This document shows, one piece after another, positions 12,683 to 24,566 of a DNA stretch of 64,000 bases. This stretch comes from Metridium senile (Eukaryota > Cnidaria > Anthozoa > Actiniaria > Metridiidae). Under the pieces are notes generated by a model that saw only the letters and a list, made by a program, of their open reading frames with translations, had not been told where the DNA came from and ran no database searches. Location of the stretch: positions 14,225,710-14,289,709 of the forward strand of contig OX459097.1 in the NCBI GenBank assembly GCA_949775045.1. Reading direction: 5' to 3'. The number at the start of each line of letters is the position of its first letter. Position 1 is the stretch's first letter. The translations under genes and the position numbers were made by a program.

Positions 12683-13227
12683 TGACAGTTTTAGTCCTTT
12701 TTTTTGCTGTAAAAATGTAGAATTACCTCCCAAACATTTATGAAAAGTAAAGGACTTGCAATGTACTTCCAGAACGTGCAGCACTGTTGGTCCTGTTGAG
12801 AAAATCTTCAAATTGGGCTCCCTGTGGTTTCACAACAAAATATATTGTTGAAGTGTTTATTCAATTGCCAAACATTTTGAACAGTAAAATTTAAAAAAAA
12901 AAATTATTTTATCTTTAAGATGTTCGATAAGTAAAAATTATTTGTTATTTATTGAGAAAATTCACTTTTTACAAATAAGCCAGCGATATTTTGTGATGCG
13001 GTGTTATTGCGCATGCTCTTTGAGCTTCCTACCCAGGACCCAACGCGATTTTTGGAGGGAAAACCAAACTTCACAACAAACGCAACTGAACTTTGAACGT
13101 GTTTTTTATGCAGTTTTACAAAGAAAACTTTCATACTGTAAATTTGTAAATCGCAGATTGTTAGGTTTTGGTTTAAAGAGTTTCTTTGATGTGAAGGTGT
13201 TTGAAAAGCTGAAAAAAGTTTGTAAAC
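12683..13227. promoter_or_regulatory. Divergent interval between MEI1-like gene and repeat-protein gene
   Basis: The 545-base gap separates two outward-pointing start codons and probably holds both promoters. Open frames of about 100 codons on both strands at 12942-13275 overlap each other and lack family signatures, so they are left out. No named promoter motif is evident. Confidence 0.35.
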
Positions 13228-16200
13228 ATGGCGTCCGTTCTTTCTCCAATGCGCGGTAAGATCAGTTCGTTTCAAAGATTTTACAATTTAGTGCATTTGA
13301 TATATTATCTTAATCTCCTTTTCTGTGTTTTAGAGGAATAATATATTTTTAATATCTGTTGTCTTCAGATCCTGGTATCATCGAGCAAAAACCTATGAAA
13401 AGATTAACAATGGTAGGAATTTTTTTTTTTAGTTTTTGTGTTATGGTCGTTGTACTTCGATCGTTCTCGTTCGGTTTGTGTAAAATATAACGCGATTATT
13501 TAAAATTGACACTAAAAATAATAACGATACTAGTATATTGCAAATATATACATTATAAAGAAGGCAATTTATAATTCTGGAGAGTATAATAATAATAATA
13601 ATATACTAATTAAGGAAGTCAACTTTTAGCTGCTATCCTGCTACCCTCAACAAATAAAAACATTACTTGCTTTAATATTTACTTGCTTACCTACTTACTT
13701 GCTTACGTATTCAAGTAATTGTTTGCAATGTAAATATTATGATCATTGATGTATGTTCGGATGGCTACATGCATGTGTATTTGACTGTAAAAACCCTAGT
13801 GGATGGTTGGACATTTTGTTGGTTTATTTCTGTTGTGTTTAAATGGGTTTTTCTACATCTAGGTTGAGAAGGCAAGACTAGAATCTTTAGCAGCTTTTGG
13901 TAATCAAAAATTTGATTCATTGCCTGTAAGAAAAGATGATTTCTTGACAAAACTACAGTCATCTGCTACAATTACAAAGTCTAACACACAGCCACGGGCA
14001 TTGACAAGGTAATACTAAATTACAGTAATATCCTGTGTATAAGAACCTGGGCTTTAAGAACCTGTAAGGCTAAAATTTTCATTTCAAGCCTCCTTTACAG
14101 TACCCTGGGTTCGAGAGGCTCTAGAGGGGATTGGGGAGAGAGAGCGGCGGGGAGGCGAATGGCGGAGAGAGCCTCTGGTCTCACGAGGCGCTAATCAAAA
14201 AAGGCTGGTTATGTTTTCTTTTTTACTTTTTTAAATGATCACCTTTGTATTCATTGATACCGGTAAACAATTATTCCCCTCAGACTCAATGAATATTGGT
14301 GAATAATAAGCTGGACTTTGTCTTAGCAAATAATTGTTAGATATAATTTATTGTATGCAATAATATAACACATTACAGCTATTCACAAAGCAAAGTTATA
14401 ATTTGAAGACAGAAATGCACAGCAAATTATTTCTGTTTCAAGATTCAAGCACTAAGAAATTTTTAATTTAATTTAAACTCCAACAACAATATTTTTATTG
14501 CACCTAGAATTTGCAAGAGATAACAATTTACAAATAGAAAATTACAAGTACAGTAGGTACTGGCCCTAGCAAATAACTATATAGCTAAAAATGTGCTTTC
14601 ATCTTTCTTGTCGTACAATGAGAAGCATAATTCTCTTACAACAAATATTTTTGCTTGTTGCTAAAGGCTTGAAAGAGCAAAACTGGAAGCAAATTCAGCC
14701 TTCAAGAACATCAAACTGGGCCAAAAGACTACAAACAGTAAGAAGAGGAAACTGCAGGCAAGTGACACTGAGAATAAAAATCCAAAGAAACCTAACCTAA
14801 CAAGACTACAAAAAGCCAAGCAAGAGGTTAACAAAGCTTTTGAAAATGTCTCTTTTTCTGCAATTCCTAAAAAGAGAAGTAAGCTAGAGCAAGATCAACT
14901 GTTACACAAGAGGAATAAGCAGGAAGTACAGAATGGGAATAGCCCTCGACAGAAACATGTTGGACAGCCAGAGTCTTGCCTAAGTTCTACAAAGAGAATC
15001 ACAAGATCTCAAAGTTCCAAACTTGTAGCTATCAAAAGCTCCAGTGTAAATGTTTCATCCTCCAAAACAACTGAGAAACTATTACCACTAGAAGCAGAAA
15101 GTGATTCAAATCATGTAAGCAAAAGTGATGTTCTCGCAGATGAAAATGTTTCACAAGAAACCAAAGAAACCAAAGAAAAACTGGTTGATGCTAATGTTGA
15201 GGAAGAACCCAAAAGGCTTACAAGAATTGAAAAAGCTCAACTTGAAGCAATAGAAAGCTTCAAAGGTCAACAGCTTGATGAAATTTGTAAAGAGTCAAGA
15301 AAGATTGTAGCAAAGTACTTAAAGCCAAAGAAACCTAAGAAACAAGTACAAACTGCTTTAGTTATACCAGTACCTTCATCTCACAAAAAAGAAAGGAATA
15401 CAAAACCCAATATTGATTTCTATTCATGTATTTATGGTGATGACAACCTTAATGATCACACAGTTCTATTGGAGACTAGCAAAAGAGTTGTTGAGACTGC
15501 TATTAGCTTAGAAACTCCAGAGGGATCACCTATGGTGCCGACGGGTAAACACTAACATTTTAAAGACAATATAGTGAGCACTAAGTGCTTCGTATCAACA
15601 TTGTGGATTAACTTAAAAAGACACTATGTGGTAACTGTAATATAATATGATTGTATGTAGTTTTTAAAGCCTGTGGTTTTTTAAGACTGTTATTTTAATC
15701 CCACATATAAAATACAGCCAATCAGAATGCTTGTAAGCTGTTGTATATTAAGCAGTTACCAAGCCTTTTCCCATGAGACATTGCAGGTGCTCTTTTTTAT
15801 ATGGTGTGGGATAAAACAGTCACAGTGGAACCCTGTTAATCCGGCCACCAAAGGGACAGCCAAAAGTGGCCATATTAAGCGGGCAAATTTTATAGAAAAT
15901 GTATGGGCATGGATTTCGTTTGGACCTAAAAAACTGGCCGCAATAACGGGGTGGCCATATTAAGTGGGTGGCTGTAAGGCAGGGTTCCACTGTATATAAT
16001 GTTTTTTTAGTGACATACCATGAATATCCCACTTGTCACTTGTATGTTATGTGCATACACACTTACCTAAATGCTTGTGTGTAAACTAGAAAATACAAGT
16101 GACAAAATCACCTGCTGTCTTTTCAAAATATTCCAAAACACCCCTTAAGCTTTCCTGGTTCGTAAAACATATCATAACCACCAGGAGGGGCCCCCTATAT

Positions 16201-16646
16201 ATTTGCCTTGTTTATTACTAAAGCTGCATACAATTAGTGACAACCTGCCCCTCTTTAGCTTCCGAAAATAACGTGGCCCCCCTTAATATTGCAGACCCCC
16301 CTCCCCATATACTAATAAATGCAAGCCCCCTAAGTTGCACTTTTGTTTCTCAATACATCGATTCAAAATCTTTATAATATCACCTCATATTATGGGTTTC
16401 AATTGGTGATGGTGAAGATGAACATCAACCAATCAAAATATGTAAGTTTGCAGAATATTGCACTATGGAAAAATAATGATTTCAGTATTAAAATTATGGT
16501 CTTATTGTAAATAGAAAAAAAAATAGACATGGTAACAGCAGATAATACAAAATAGTCTTTGTTATTTGTTTTTATATGGTTTTAATATTTTGTTTTCAGT
16601 AAAATTTATGAAAAAAGTAAAGGACAAAGTTGATAAAAATGGTTGA
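13228..16646 (+). CDS. Unrecognised basic protein with four internal repeats, five exons
   Basis: Exons are 13228-13255, 13369-13412, 13863-14008, 14667-15544 and 16600-16646, with phases 1, 0, 2 and 1 all consistent. The total is 1,143 nt, or 380 residues. The ATG is in good context (AACATGGCG). If the donor at 15545 (GTAAAC) is not used, the frame reads on to TAA at 15553-15555 and gives 368 residues. The protein is Lys/Ser-rich and hydrophilic, with no signal peptide or membrane segment. It carries four copies of a motif like LTRxEKAxLEAxxxF: VEKARLESLAAF, LTRLERAKLEANSAF, LTRLQKAKQEVNKAF and LTRIEKAQLEAIESF. Stretches such as KKRKLQ look like nuclear localisation signals. I do not recognise the family. 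Divergent pairing with a meiotic gene suggests, but does not show, a germline or nuclear role. Confidence 0.75.
15823..15992. mobile_element. Tigger/pogo-like MITE, copy 1
   Basis: The ends read CAGTGGAACCCTG and its near reverse complement CAGGGTTCCACTG, with internal text on the pattern of AAxCGGxCACC. This matches pogo/Tigger-type terminal repeats. It sits in the last intron of the repeat-protein gene. Related copies are at 28862, 33851, 49845 (fragment) and 62830. Confidence 0.7.
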
Positions 16647-17139
16647 GCATAAATGCTATAGCCATGGAATAATACTATCAATATTGTGTTATAGTTTTTA
16701 TTTAGCGGCTATCAATGACAAGTTAAGTTCACAAAAGGTATTGGGGACTGTGTATACACAACTTTGCTAATGCAAATTTATTTATTTAGCTTTTTCCTTC
16801 ATACGAAGGTAGAGACACCACAACAGCTTACGCCAATTACTGTGGGCCCTGTAGTAAGTGTGCTGACAAATTTTTCTCTCATTCCAGTTTACTCAGGCCG
16901 TGCAACACCATTTTGCCCCTTAATAAACTGGAACAAGAGAAAATGTGTATTAGCAAAATGGTGTATTGATATTTTTTAGATTGCTGTGGTTGTGTGATGT
17001 TAAAAATAGAAACATCTGTAATAATGCTTTGTTGAACATGATAGGTTTTTACAGTTCTGTACAAATGTATCTATTTGCATCTCTGAATAAAGAGGTTGTC
17101 TTATTAGGCTGTTTTTGCTGCTGTTCTTATTTATATTCT

Positions 17140-17670
17140 GTCCTCCCTTCCTTCCATTGCACCTTTCTTGCCCTTGATCCTTTTTCCCTTCCTTCCATTG
17201 CATCTTTCCTGCCTTCCTTCTTTTCCCCCTCTTTTCTTTCATTCATTCCTGCCTTCCTCCTTTTTCCTTTCTTTCATTCATTCCTGCCTTCCTCCTTTTT
17301 TCCTTTCATTCCTGCCTTCCTCCTTTTTTCCTTCCTTTCATTTATTCCTTCCTTCCTCCTTTTTTCCTTTCATTCATTCATTCCTGCCTTTTTCCTTTCA
17401 TTCATTCATTCCTTCCTTCCTCCTTTTTTCCTTTCCTTCATTCATTTTTGCCTTCCTCCTTTTTTCCTTTCTTTTATTCATTCCTGCCTTCCTCCTTTTT
17501 TCCTTTCATTCATTCATTCCTGCCTTTTACCTTTCATTCATTCCTTCCTTCCTCCTTTTTCCCTTTCCTTCATTCATTCCTGCCTTCCTCCTTTTTTCCT
17601 TTCCTTCATTCATTCCTGCCTTCCTCCTTTTTCCTTTCATTCATTCATTCATTCATTCCTTTCTTCTATT
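17140..17670. repeat. Pyrimidine-rich minisatellite (CCTGCCTTCCTCC / TTTCATTCATT)
   Basis: About 530 bases of imperfect tandem repeats have almost no G or A on the plus strand apart from ATTCATT blocks. Open frames of 188-267 codons rich in Phe, Ser, Pro and Leu run through it in all three frames. These reflect repeat composition, not a protein. Confidence 0.9.
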
Positions 17671-17852
17671 TGTCTTTTTTGTGGGAGAGAGGAAGAGGAG
17701 CCAGACTTTGATATCTTTATTGAGTTGTCTGTAAGCAAACATCCCAAACGAAATGGAAAATATATATAGATTTGGAAAACAAAGAGTTCACTCCCCCCCC
17801 ACCCTCCTCCCCCATTGTGGTTTGCTAGATTGGGGTTTAGTATCTGCAATTT

Positions 17853-18175
17853 TAGTTTAGTATCATAAGTATGTTTCCATGACAATTCACAAACATCAAT
17901 GTGGACCTGTACCGTCCTTGTCGTTGTTGATACCGTTCGCCATACCTCATCCCGTTCTGCACTGTTAGAGGGGGAGCTAGCGTCCTCGCCTGTGCGGGCT
18001 TGTTAGTTCGTGGTTCAGTATCTTTATCATAAGTATGTTTCCATGACCTCTTCACAAACATCCTGAATGTGGACCTGTACCGTCCTTGTGGTTGTTGATA
18101 CCGTTCGCCATACCTCATCCCGTTCTGCACTGGTAGAGGGGGAGCAAGCGTCCTCACCTCTACGGGGATGATACA
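17853..18175. repeat. Tandem duplication (about 164 bp period) of the GPCR gene's 3' end
   Basis: The sequence around 18011-18170, which encodes the last 40 or so residues of the GPCR plus a little downstream DNA, recurs at about 17853-18005 with roughly 10% difference. The copy lies just past the GPCR stop codon. In the GPCR reading frame it still reads GEDASSPSNSAERDEVWRTV, closely matching the true tail GEDACSPSTSAERDEVWRTV. Confidence 0.85.
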
Positions 18176-19646
18176 TGGACTTACTACGTTTAATAAGATT
18201 ACGCTTGAACTGTTTATTCTGCTGGAGAAGGCTTGCTGGGCCGAGCCTTGCGCATGAAAGGTCGATTTCCTGGAAGCTACTGTACGGGGAAGTCTGGGAA
18301 CGAGGCCAGGAACCCGACAAACTCTTATCTTTAGATCCCAGGTCCAGCGCGGCGATTAATCTACCTGGGTTTCTAGGAATTACTTGTGGTAATGTGTTGT
18401 TTGTTGGCATGGTTACCCTGCTTGTAATCGGAGGTGATGTTAGCTTGGATGGTGACCTTAAGCGTGGTGTTTCTGGTAACGGTGTCTTCAGTAAAGTAGG
18501 TGAGGTAGTCGAAAGCTCATGGCCTGGAGTATTAGGTGCTAATTCTTCAATAAGGTCACAGAATCTTACGTCTTTCTTCTTTCCTTTGCCTTTTGATTTT
18601 GTCTTGGCTTTGGTGGGTGCAACTGAAGGATATTCTCCGTAAATAACTTCACGATTCTGGTACTCATCATCCTGTCTCCAATTAGGCGTGCGCGGCTGAA
18701 AAAAGCCTGTATTAGCAGAGAAAGCTTCGGCCATTATAGGATTAGGTTTGTCAATTGGATTTTTCTTGGGATTTTCAATGCCAAATATGCTTCTTAATTC
18801 TTCTTGGAATTTTTGGCTAATGATGTAGAGGCATATTGGATTCATAAGACAAGGAAAGGAGCTTAAAAGATGGTAAAGAAATATTGCGAAGGGACTGCTT
18901 TTTACGCCCAGAACAAACTCAAAGAAAGTGTACAATAAAAGAGGGGCTGAGAAGACGAAGTAGACGAGTGATAGGAACAAGAATACTTTGGTAATCTTGA
19001 TGTTAAATTGTAATACTGTATTCTTGCTCTTTTTGACTTTGGTGGACTTCTCCGGCTCCAATTCATTGAATGTTTTTAGTATATTTTTAATGTGTAGGTA
19101 GGCCTCAATGACAAGGACGATTAGTTGAGCCGCGAAGCTCAAACCCGAGTACGCCAAGAATGGTACTTCTTTGAAGCGGTCGCACACCAGGAATGGGACC
19201 CCCGTACACGTTACTATAGAAACGGCCCACGTTGCCAAGAAACACTTGAGGGAGATATTGGGGATTTGATGAAACTTGTAGCACACTGCTGGCTTGAATT
19301 TCGCCAGGTACCAATTATAGGCAATAAGGATGAACGTGACGTTTGGCACCATTCTGAGAACACTCTGCGTTGTTATGACAACGGTGCATACTATATCGCT
19401 GACTTCATGGAGCACATACTGCATGGTTATGTAACTGCACATGTAGATTACATACATGAGGTCAGCGATGCTAATGAAAGTCACTAGCATGGTGCTGATG
19501 TCGCGAAAGTTGGTGTCGCGAAAGACGACGAACAGGAGTAGAACATTAGCAAGCAGGGTTGGCGTGGTAACCAGAGTAAACAAAGCCGTCGCTACGTGGT
19601 ATTTCACGGTTAAGTTTCCCGTAGCGAGTACTAGTGCTGGCTCCAT
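18027..19646 (-). CDS. Divergent class A (rhodopsin-like) G protein-coupled receptor, single coding exon
   Basis: The frame from ATG at 19646 to the stop at 18027 gives 539 residues with seven hydrophobic helices in the first 310 or so. TM1 follows an N-glycosylation site (NLTV). Cys at the top of TM3 and Cys in the second extracellular loop (FLVCDRF) can form the usual disulfide. Class A features are eroded: the DRY position reads NWY, TM6 has FSAP in place of CWxP, and TM7 has NPICLY with one residue more than NPxxY. No lysine lies in TM7, so it is not an opsin. The C-tail is about 230 residues, rich in Lys and Ser/Thr-Pro, with a basic cluster SKGKGKKKDVRF. Upstream, TTTCTTTCAG before the ATG looks like an acceptor, implying a 5' non-coding exon. 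The ligand is unknown. Confidence 0.85.
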   Translation of the reverse strand: MEPALVLATGNLTVKYHVATALFTLVTTPTLLANVLLLFVVFRDTNFRDISTMLVTFISIADLMYVIYMCSYITMQYVLHEVSDIVCTVVITTQSVLRMVPNVTFILIAYNWYLAKFKPAVCYKFHQIPNISLKCFLATWAVSIVTCTGVPFLVCDRFKEVPFLAYSGLSFAAQLIVLVIEAYLHIKNILKTFNELEPEKSTKVKKSKNTVLQFNIKITKVFLFLSLVYFVFSAPLLLYTFFEFVLGVKSSPFAIFLYHLLSSFPCLMNPICLYIISQKFQEELRSIFGIENPKKNPIDKPNPIMAEAFSANTGFFQPRTPNWRQDDEYQNREVIYGEYPSVAPTKAKTKSKGKGKKKDVRFCDLIEELAPNTPGHELSTTSPTLLKTPLPETPRLRSPSKLTSPPITSRVTMPTNNTLPQVIPRNPGRLIAALDLGSKDKSLSGSWPRSQTSPYSSFQEIDLSCARLGPASLLQQNKQFKRNLIKRSKSMYHPRRGEDACSPSTSAERDEVWRTVSTTTRTVQVHIQDVCEEVMETYL

Positions 19647-20046
19647 AATGACCTCCTCACTGAAAGAAAAAAGAGTCGGTGAATTAAAAAACAACGCCAC
19701 TTGAATTCGATGCAACATAATAACATTTTTATCTTTTAGCAGCATAGAGCGTAAACAGTATACCCATGAAATATAATTAAACTGGGTGCTACTGTGTAAT
19801 TGTTCTTATTCAGTGACTACTAGTCACTATTAAAGACAAGTAAAGTTTAAACGAAGTATGGATTCCTTTTGTATTTGGTGTTTTTGGTTGATTTTCGCTC
19901 TATTATGTAGATATGTATTATGTATATTAAACTGATTATATGATTTGTAAGTTAGATTCGTTCCGTGAGTTGATTAACAGCTCATTTGTTCCATTCGCTT
20001 GGGGCCGCTATTGAGGATGTTCGACTCCCATGCAAGTCAATCTTTT

Positions 20047-20278
20047 TATTTAATAATGTTTTTTTTCTCTCTGTTTCGTATTGTTTTTTTTTCCCCGTAG
20101 CGAGTATAAATGTAATATTTGAAAATAAAAGTCAAGATAGTACTGGAGTTGAATAAATTCACAAATTTAGGGTGAATATATTCAACTCCAGTACTATCTT
20201 GACTTTTATTTTCAAATATTATATTTATACTCGCTACGAGAAAAAAAAACAGTACGAAACAGAGAAACAAAAAAAATA
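20047..20278. mobile_element. Near-perfect palindrome, about 105 bp arms
   Basis: The left arm, including CGTAGCGAGTATAAATGTAA and GATAGTACTGGAGTTGAAT, is repeated in reverse complement at about 20172-20278 with very few changes around a short AT centre. It is a foldback MITE with no coding capacity. A second small hairpin (CAAGAGCCCATTACC) follows at 20316-20363. Confidence 0.85.
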
Positions 20279-20378
20279 TTCTATTAACAAGATCTGGTTC
20301 AGTATTGGTTTTCATCAAGAGCCCATTACCAGGAACCCATTAGGGTAATGGGCTCTTGTTTTCATGCTATGTCGCATA

Positions 20379-20585
20379 CCGTATTTATTCGAATAAGCGC
20401 CGCACTTTAACGCTATAATGGTACACTCTAGAACAGCTTTGGAAATGAATTTTTATCAAAAGCTATATTCTTCACTTCAAAATAATTATATTTCACCGCT
20501 CGCCAATATTCGTAGTTCTGATCAAGAAGGGGACAGTGAGATCGGGGAAAAAATTAATAATCGCCGCTTAGTCGAGTTAATGCGG
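20379..20585. mobile_element. Non-autonomous element with CCGTATTTAYTCGA ends, copy 1
   Basis: It starts CCGTATTTATTCGAATAAGC and ends with a degraded inverse TCGAGTTAATGCGG. It shares with 30251-30535 an internal block reading TAGTTCTGATCAAGAAGG followed by GGACAGTGAGATC, so the two are one family. Confidence 0.7.
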
Positions 20586-20644
20586 CAATCAAACTCTACC
20601 CTTAATTATTGGCTAATGACATTTACTCGATTTGTAAATAACTT

Positions 20645-20960
20645 CATCATTCAGTTAATTTGATTTGATATTTATCGAATTAAGATATATTTTGAACAAG
20701 AAAAATTGGTCGCAAAGAAATCTTGTTTATTTAAATTCGTGTATATATATATGTTCACAATTTTATTTGATATTTATCGATATAAAACAAACGAATTAAC
20801 AGATATTTTGAACAAAAAAAAATTTGTCGCAAAGAAATCTCGTTTATTTATATATCGTGTATATATGTCCACAATTTTATTTGATATTTATCGATATAAA
20901 ACAAACGAATTAACAGATATTTTCAACAAGAAAAATTTATCAGAAAGATATCTTGTTTGT
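20645..20960. repeat. Tandem repeat, three copies of about 118 bp
   Basis: Units contain TTTGATATTTATCGA, GATATTTTGAACAA and CGCAAAGAAATCT in that order, three times, with growing divergence in the first and last copy. They are AT-rich and non-coding. Confidence 0.8.
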
Positions 20961-21780
20961 TTAGAATATGCTTTTCAATTATATCAGAGCGTATTTGGAA
21001 AAACGACAGTCAAAATCTAAAATAAGATGGCTACTTAAATCTACGTTAACATTCCCTTGATATTTCTTTCTTTTTTAACAGTTGAATTGGCTAGAAGTAA
21101 AGTTTTTCTCGACCATAGTTTAGTTTTCTCGATCAACGAAAACTACGGATGTTTTTGATTTTCGTTGTTTTTTCGTTTCTTCCTTTCTATCTACTGTCTA
21201 TGTTTTTTTTTTTTTTTTTGACATTTAAACATATTGCTAGTATCAATCAACAACGCTCGGTCGCTCGTTTGAAATTTCAGTGTTAAAATGTAGGCCAAAT
21301 CAGTATAATACTAACTCTGGCCAAATTGATAAAAAAGAGAATTATAGCAATCAAATGATTTGATATTGAATTTATTAATCGCTCTTTCTAGATTTACTGA
21401 GCATTCAATAATTCCTCATCTAGCAATAAATTAGCAATAAATCAGTATTAGCATTAGCTATATATTTATAGATAATTTTACTCCCTAAATCATTCATTTA
21501 CAAATTTAAATACACAGTCTCAATACTGTTTGTTCGTTCGATGGAGAAAAGAAAATGATATACTTAAAAATACCGCAATCACTTAGTTATTTGTTAGTAT
21601 GCTTATCCTTACTCACCTTCTTTAACACAGATAGTTCTTTGTATGAACACTGAAGATTTGATCTGTCAAATAACTCGATAAACTTAGCTCGATACTTACA
21701 AATCATAAAAGGTATGTTACCCGTGATTTGGCAAGTAAAGATTATTTTCTCGTTCGAGATGACACAAAGTATATCGGCGT

Positions 21781-22105
21781 ATGACGCACTTGAAGTTTTC
21801 AGTCTCGACTTCAAGCCACCAATCAGAGTTCACTATCTCAGCAGCAAGTTTAAAACTGTTGAATAAATTTGCATAGACGTACTTGAAGTTTTCAGTCTCG
21901 ACTTCAAGCTACCAATCAGAGTTCCCTACTCAGCAGCAAGTTTAAAAGTGGCGAATAAATTTGCATAGACGCACTTGAAGTTTTCAGTCTCGACTTCAAA
22001 CTACCAATCAGAGTTCACTATCTCAGCAGCAAGTTTAAAAGTGTCGAATAAATTGGCAATGACTACCAATCAGAGCTTACCATCTCAGCATCAAGTTTAA
22101 ATTGC
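21781..22105. repeat. Tandem repeat, about 90 bp units, three full and one partial copy
   Basis: Each unit carries CACTTGAAGTTTTCAGTCTC, ACCAATCAGAGTTC and CTCAGCAGCAAGTTTAAA. The last copy lacks the first part. No coding function is seen. Confidence 0.8.
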
Positions 22106-22683
22106 ACTAATTAAGAACAAATCCATAATCAATCAGCCAATCAGAATCGAATATTTTATATAGATGTTTTATTGATTGCATACATCCGGGAACTTTTAAC
22201 TTTGTATTGTTTATTGTTTTAAAGGACTGCTTCAGGAAGATTTATTAATAAAAGGAAATACCACCTCAAAGAATTAATGAAAAATACCACTTATATTTGA
22301 TAAAAGTTGGTTAATATCAAATTAATAAGCAAGTTTCATCAAATTACGCGTGTTTTGTTTTCAGTAATTCTTCTCGAACTGTGATATTTCCTATACAAAT
22401 TCTATGTACGTCACAGATTCATCATTTCAAAACCAATCAGGACACTTGTTTCTATAGGATTTTAAATAAAATATACATCTTTTATGAACTCATCTTTTAT
22501 TTTTCTTTATAAAATACTTGCAACCAAGGCCACTACCATTCCATTATAATATAGATATATGTATATATATTTAGAAATATTTTATTTCTCCTCTGAAATA
22601 ATTGTATTATTGTTGTATTATATGACTATTAAATATTTTTAAATACTATACTATGATAGTTAATGCACAGCCATCTTTAATAT

Positions 22684-22914
22684 TAATAGTCCACTTCACA
22701 GTCCCCTGCGCCATCTTGAATGGTAGCCTGGCCTTTTCATTGAAGCGAGACGAACGTTGGGCTTGCAACGGTAGAGACCTTTTAACACTGTGCGAAACAA
22801 TTATTAGCTGTTATTATTATTTATTGAAAGCTCAAAGTTCGCTTCGCTTCGAAGAAAAGGCCTGGCTACCTTTCAAGATGGCGCAGGGAACTGTGAAGAG
22901 GACTATTGACCGTG
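22684..22914. mobile_element. Foldback element
   Basis: The left arm, reading TAGTCCACTTCACAGTCCCC and GCGCCATCTTGAATGGTAGC, pairs with its reverse complement at about 22858-22914. An 89-codon frame across it is a by-product of the element. Confidence 0.8.
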
Positions 22915-24426
22915 ATTTATAACTATCTTTGTACGTTTCTTATGCCCCCATCACACGATCCTTTTGTTTATCTATTACCCAAAGACAAAGATTGGTATGT
23001 TGGACAGACAAATAGAAACCCAGACCCGATTATGCCAAACCTTAATTTAAGCTATAATCCTAGTTGAACTCTGTAGAACTTACAGAGGTAATATTGGGTT
23101 GGTTCTAATCCTGGCCAACTCCTAATATAACCTATAGACCTACTGCTGGTTCAACTCCTAATAAAACCTATGGAGTCGATCGTAAGTTAGTGCTAATCCT
23201 GATTTAACTCTTAATCCTGGTTTAACTCTTAATAAAACCCATATAATTAATCCTGGGTTAGTGCTTATCTTTGTTGAATTAATACATTTTATTATTTCAT
23301 TCACTTGATATATTTTATCATTAATTTTTGTAGCTTGTTAGGGGTTGGATGTCAATTATGGCTATTCCCTGTATTCTCCTCCTGTCGTACCGACAAATAT
23401 CAGTAAAAAAAACTCTTAGTTATATCTATAGAGCGAATCCACAATGCGAATCGGTTTGAACAACCAAGCGCAGGTCACTCGTTTTTTTCTAATTTGTTGT
23501 TTGGTACCTAGACTAAAATATAACTGACGTCTTCAACTTTACAAAAAGTGATTTCTTGGTGTTTTATAAATATAGATAAATAGAACCAATAAGATTAATA
23601 TAAATAATAAGATTCCGATAATTAAGATTCTCTGTTGATATGATAGTTTTATGATGGCTATATGATGTCTATATTTATTATACCACAATGTTCATCTGTA
23701 TGTACTAGGGGAGTGCTGTCTTCGCGGAGAGCTGGTTATACGACGAAGGTTTATCGCTATCCACAACATACAACATTATCCAGCAGAGAAAACTTACAGA
23801 ATCTACATGCTGGATGATACTTATTCTTGAGTCCCATAAAGACTTATGGTCACTTACCGGCATGCTTTGCGTTGCATATTTTGATTTGAGTGTTATAATT
23901 CATTCGCTGTCAGTCGTATTACGAGAAAACAAATACAACAAAACGCTAAACGATTTAGTAAGAGCATAAATGCCCACTCACTTCGTAAAAGATATTAAAA
24001 TGTCTGATTGGCGATTTCCATTTTCACGAAATGCAGTCAGTTCGCGTGATGCATGATGGTAAGTGACGATGGGTCTAATAAGTGCCTGTATTATGATAAG
24101 CAATATCCCCATTGTTTGTGAACGTCATAGTTATTAGTGGTAGAGCACCATGACCTCGCCCTGTCCCTGTTTGTGCACCTCCAGTTGACCACACCCTTGT
24201 AGATGAAAGGTATTGTACAACACGATCCTGTAGTAGTCTTTATATTGCTCTTACAACCTACAAAGAACAACAGTTTTGATTGGTAGATGTTTGGTAAACA
24301 GATCTCAATTAAATATTTTTGTTAATATTGAGCTAAGAAATTTAAAAAATTGACAAATATGAAAAGCTTTAGTCTTTTGATGTAAACTGAAACTAGCGAG
24401 TAAACTAGTATGGGCTGCGTCAGTGT
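22915..24426. other. Gene-free DNA with degenerate short repeats
   Basis: Between about 23040 and 23280 there are imperfect, irregularly spaced copies of a sequence like AATCCTGGTTTAACTCCTAATAAAACC. The rest is AT-rich, with no gene, RNA gene or clear element that I can support. Confidence 0.55.
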
Positions 24427-24566
24427 TTGATAGAAACGATAGGTAATATAATGAAATTTGTAACACCATAAAAAATGTTGACCTAACTTTACTGATGTTT
24501 CGAGCTTTTCGACATTTTTTCAACATTTTTTGCGGTGTTACAAATTTTCCATTATATTACCTATCT
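24427..24566. mobile_element. Foldback repeat family A, copy 1
   Basis: The arms carry GGTAATATAATGAAATTTGT, AACACC and ATGTTTCGAGCTTTT and their reverse complement ending TTACCTATC. The same family occurs at 28316 (one arm) and 47695 (complete). Confidence 0.75.

Noticed and set aside
16966..17769. 267-codon Phe/Ser/Pro-rich frame
   Set aside because: Arises from the pyrimidine-rich minisatellite; all three frames are open.
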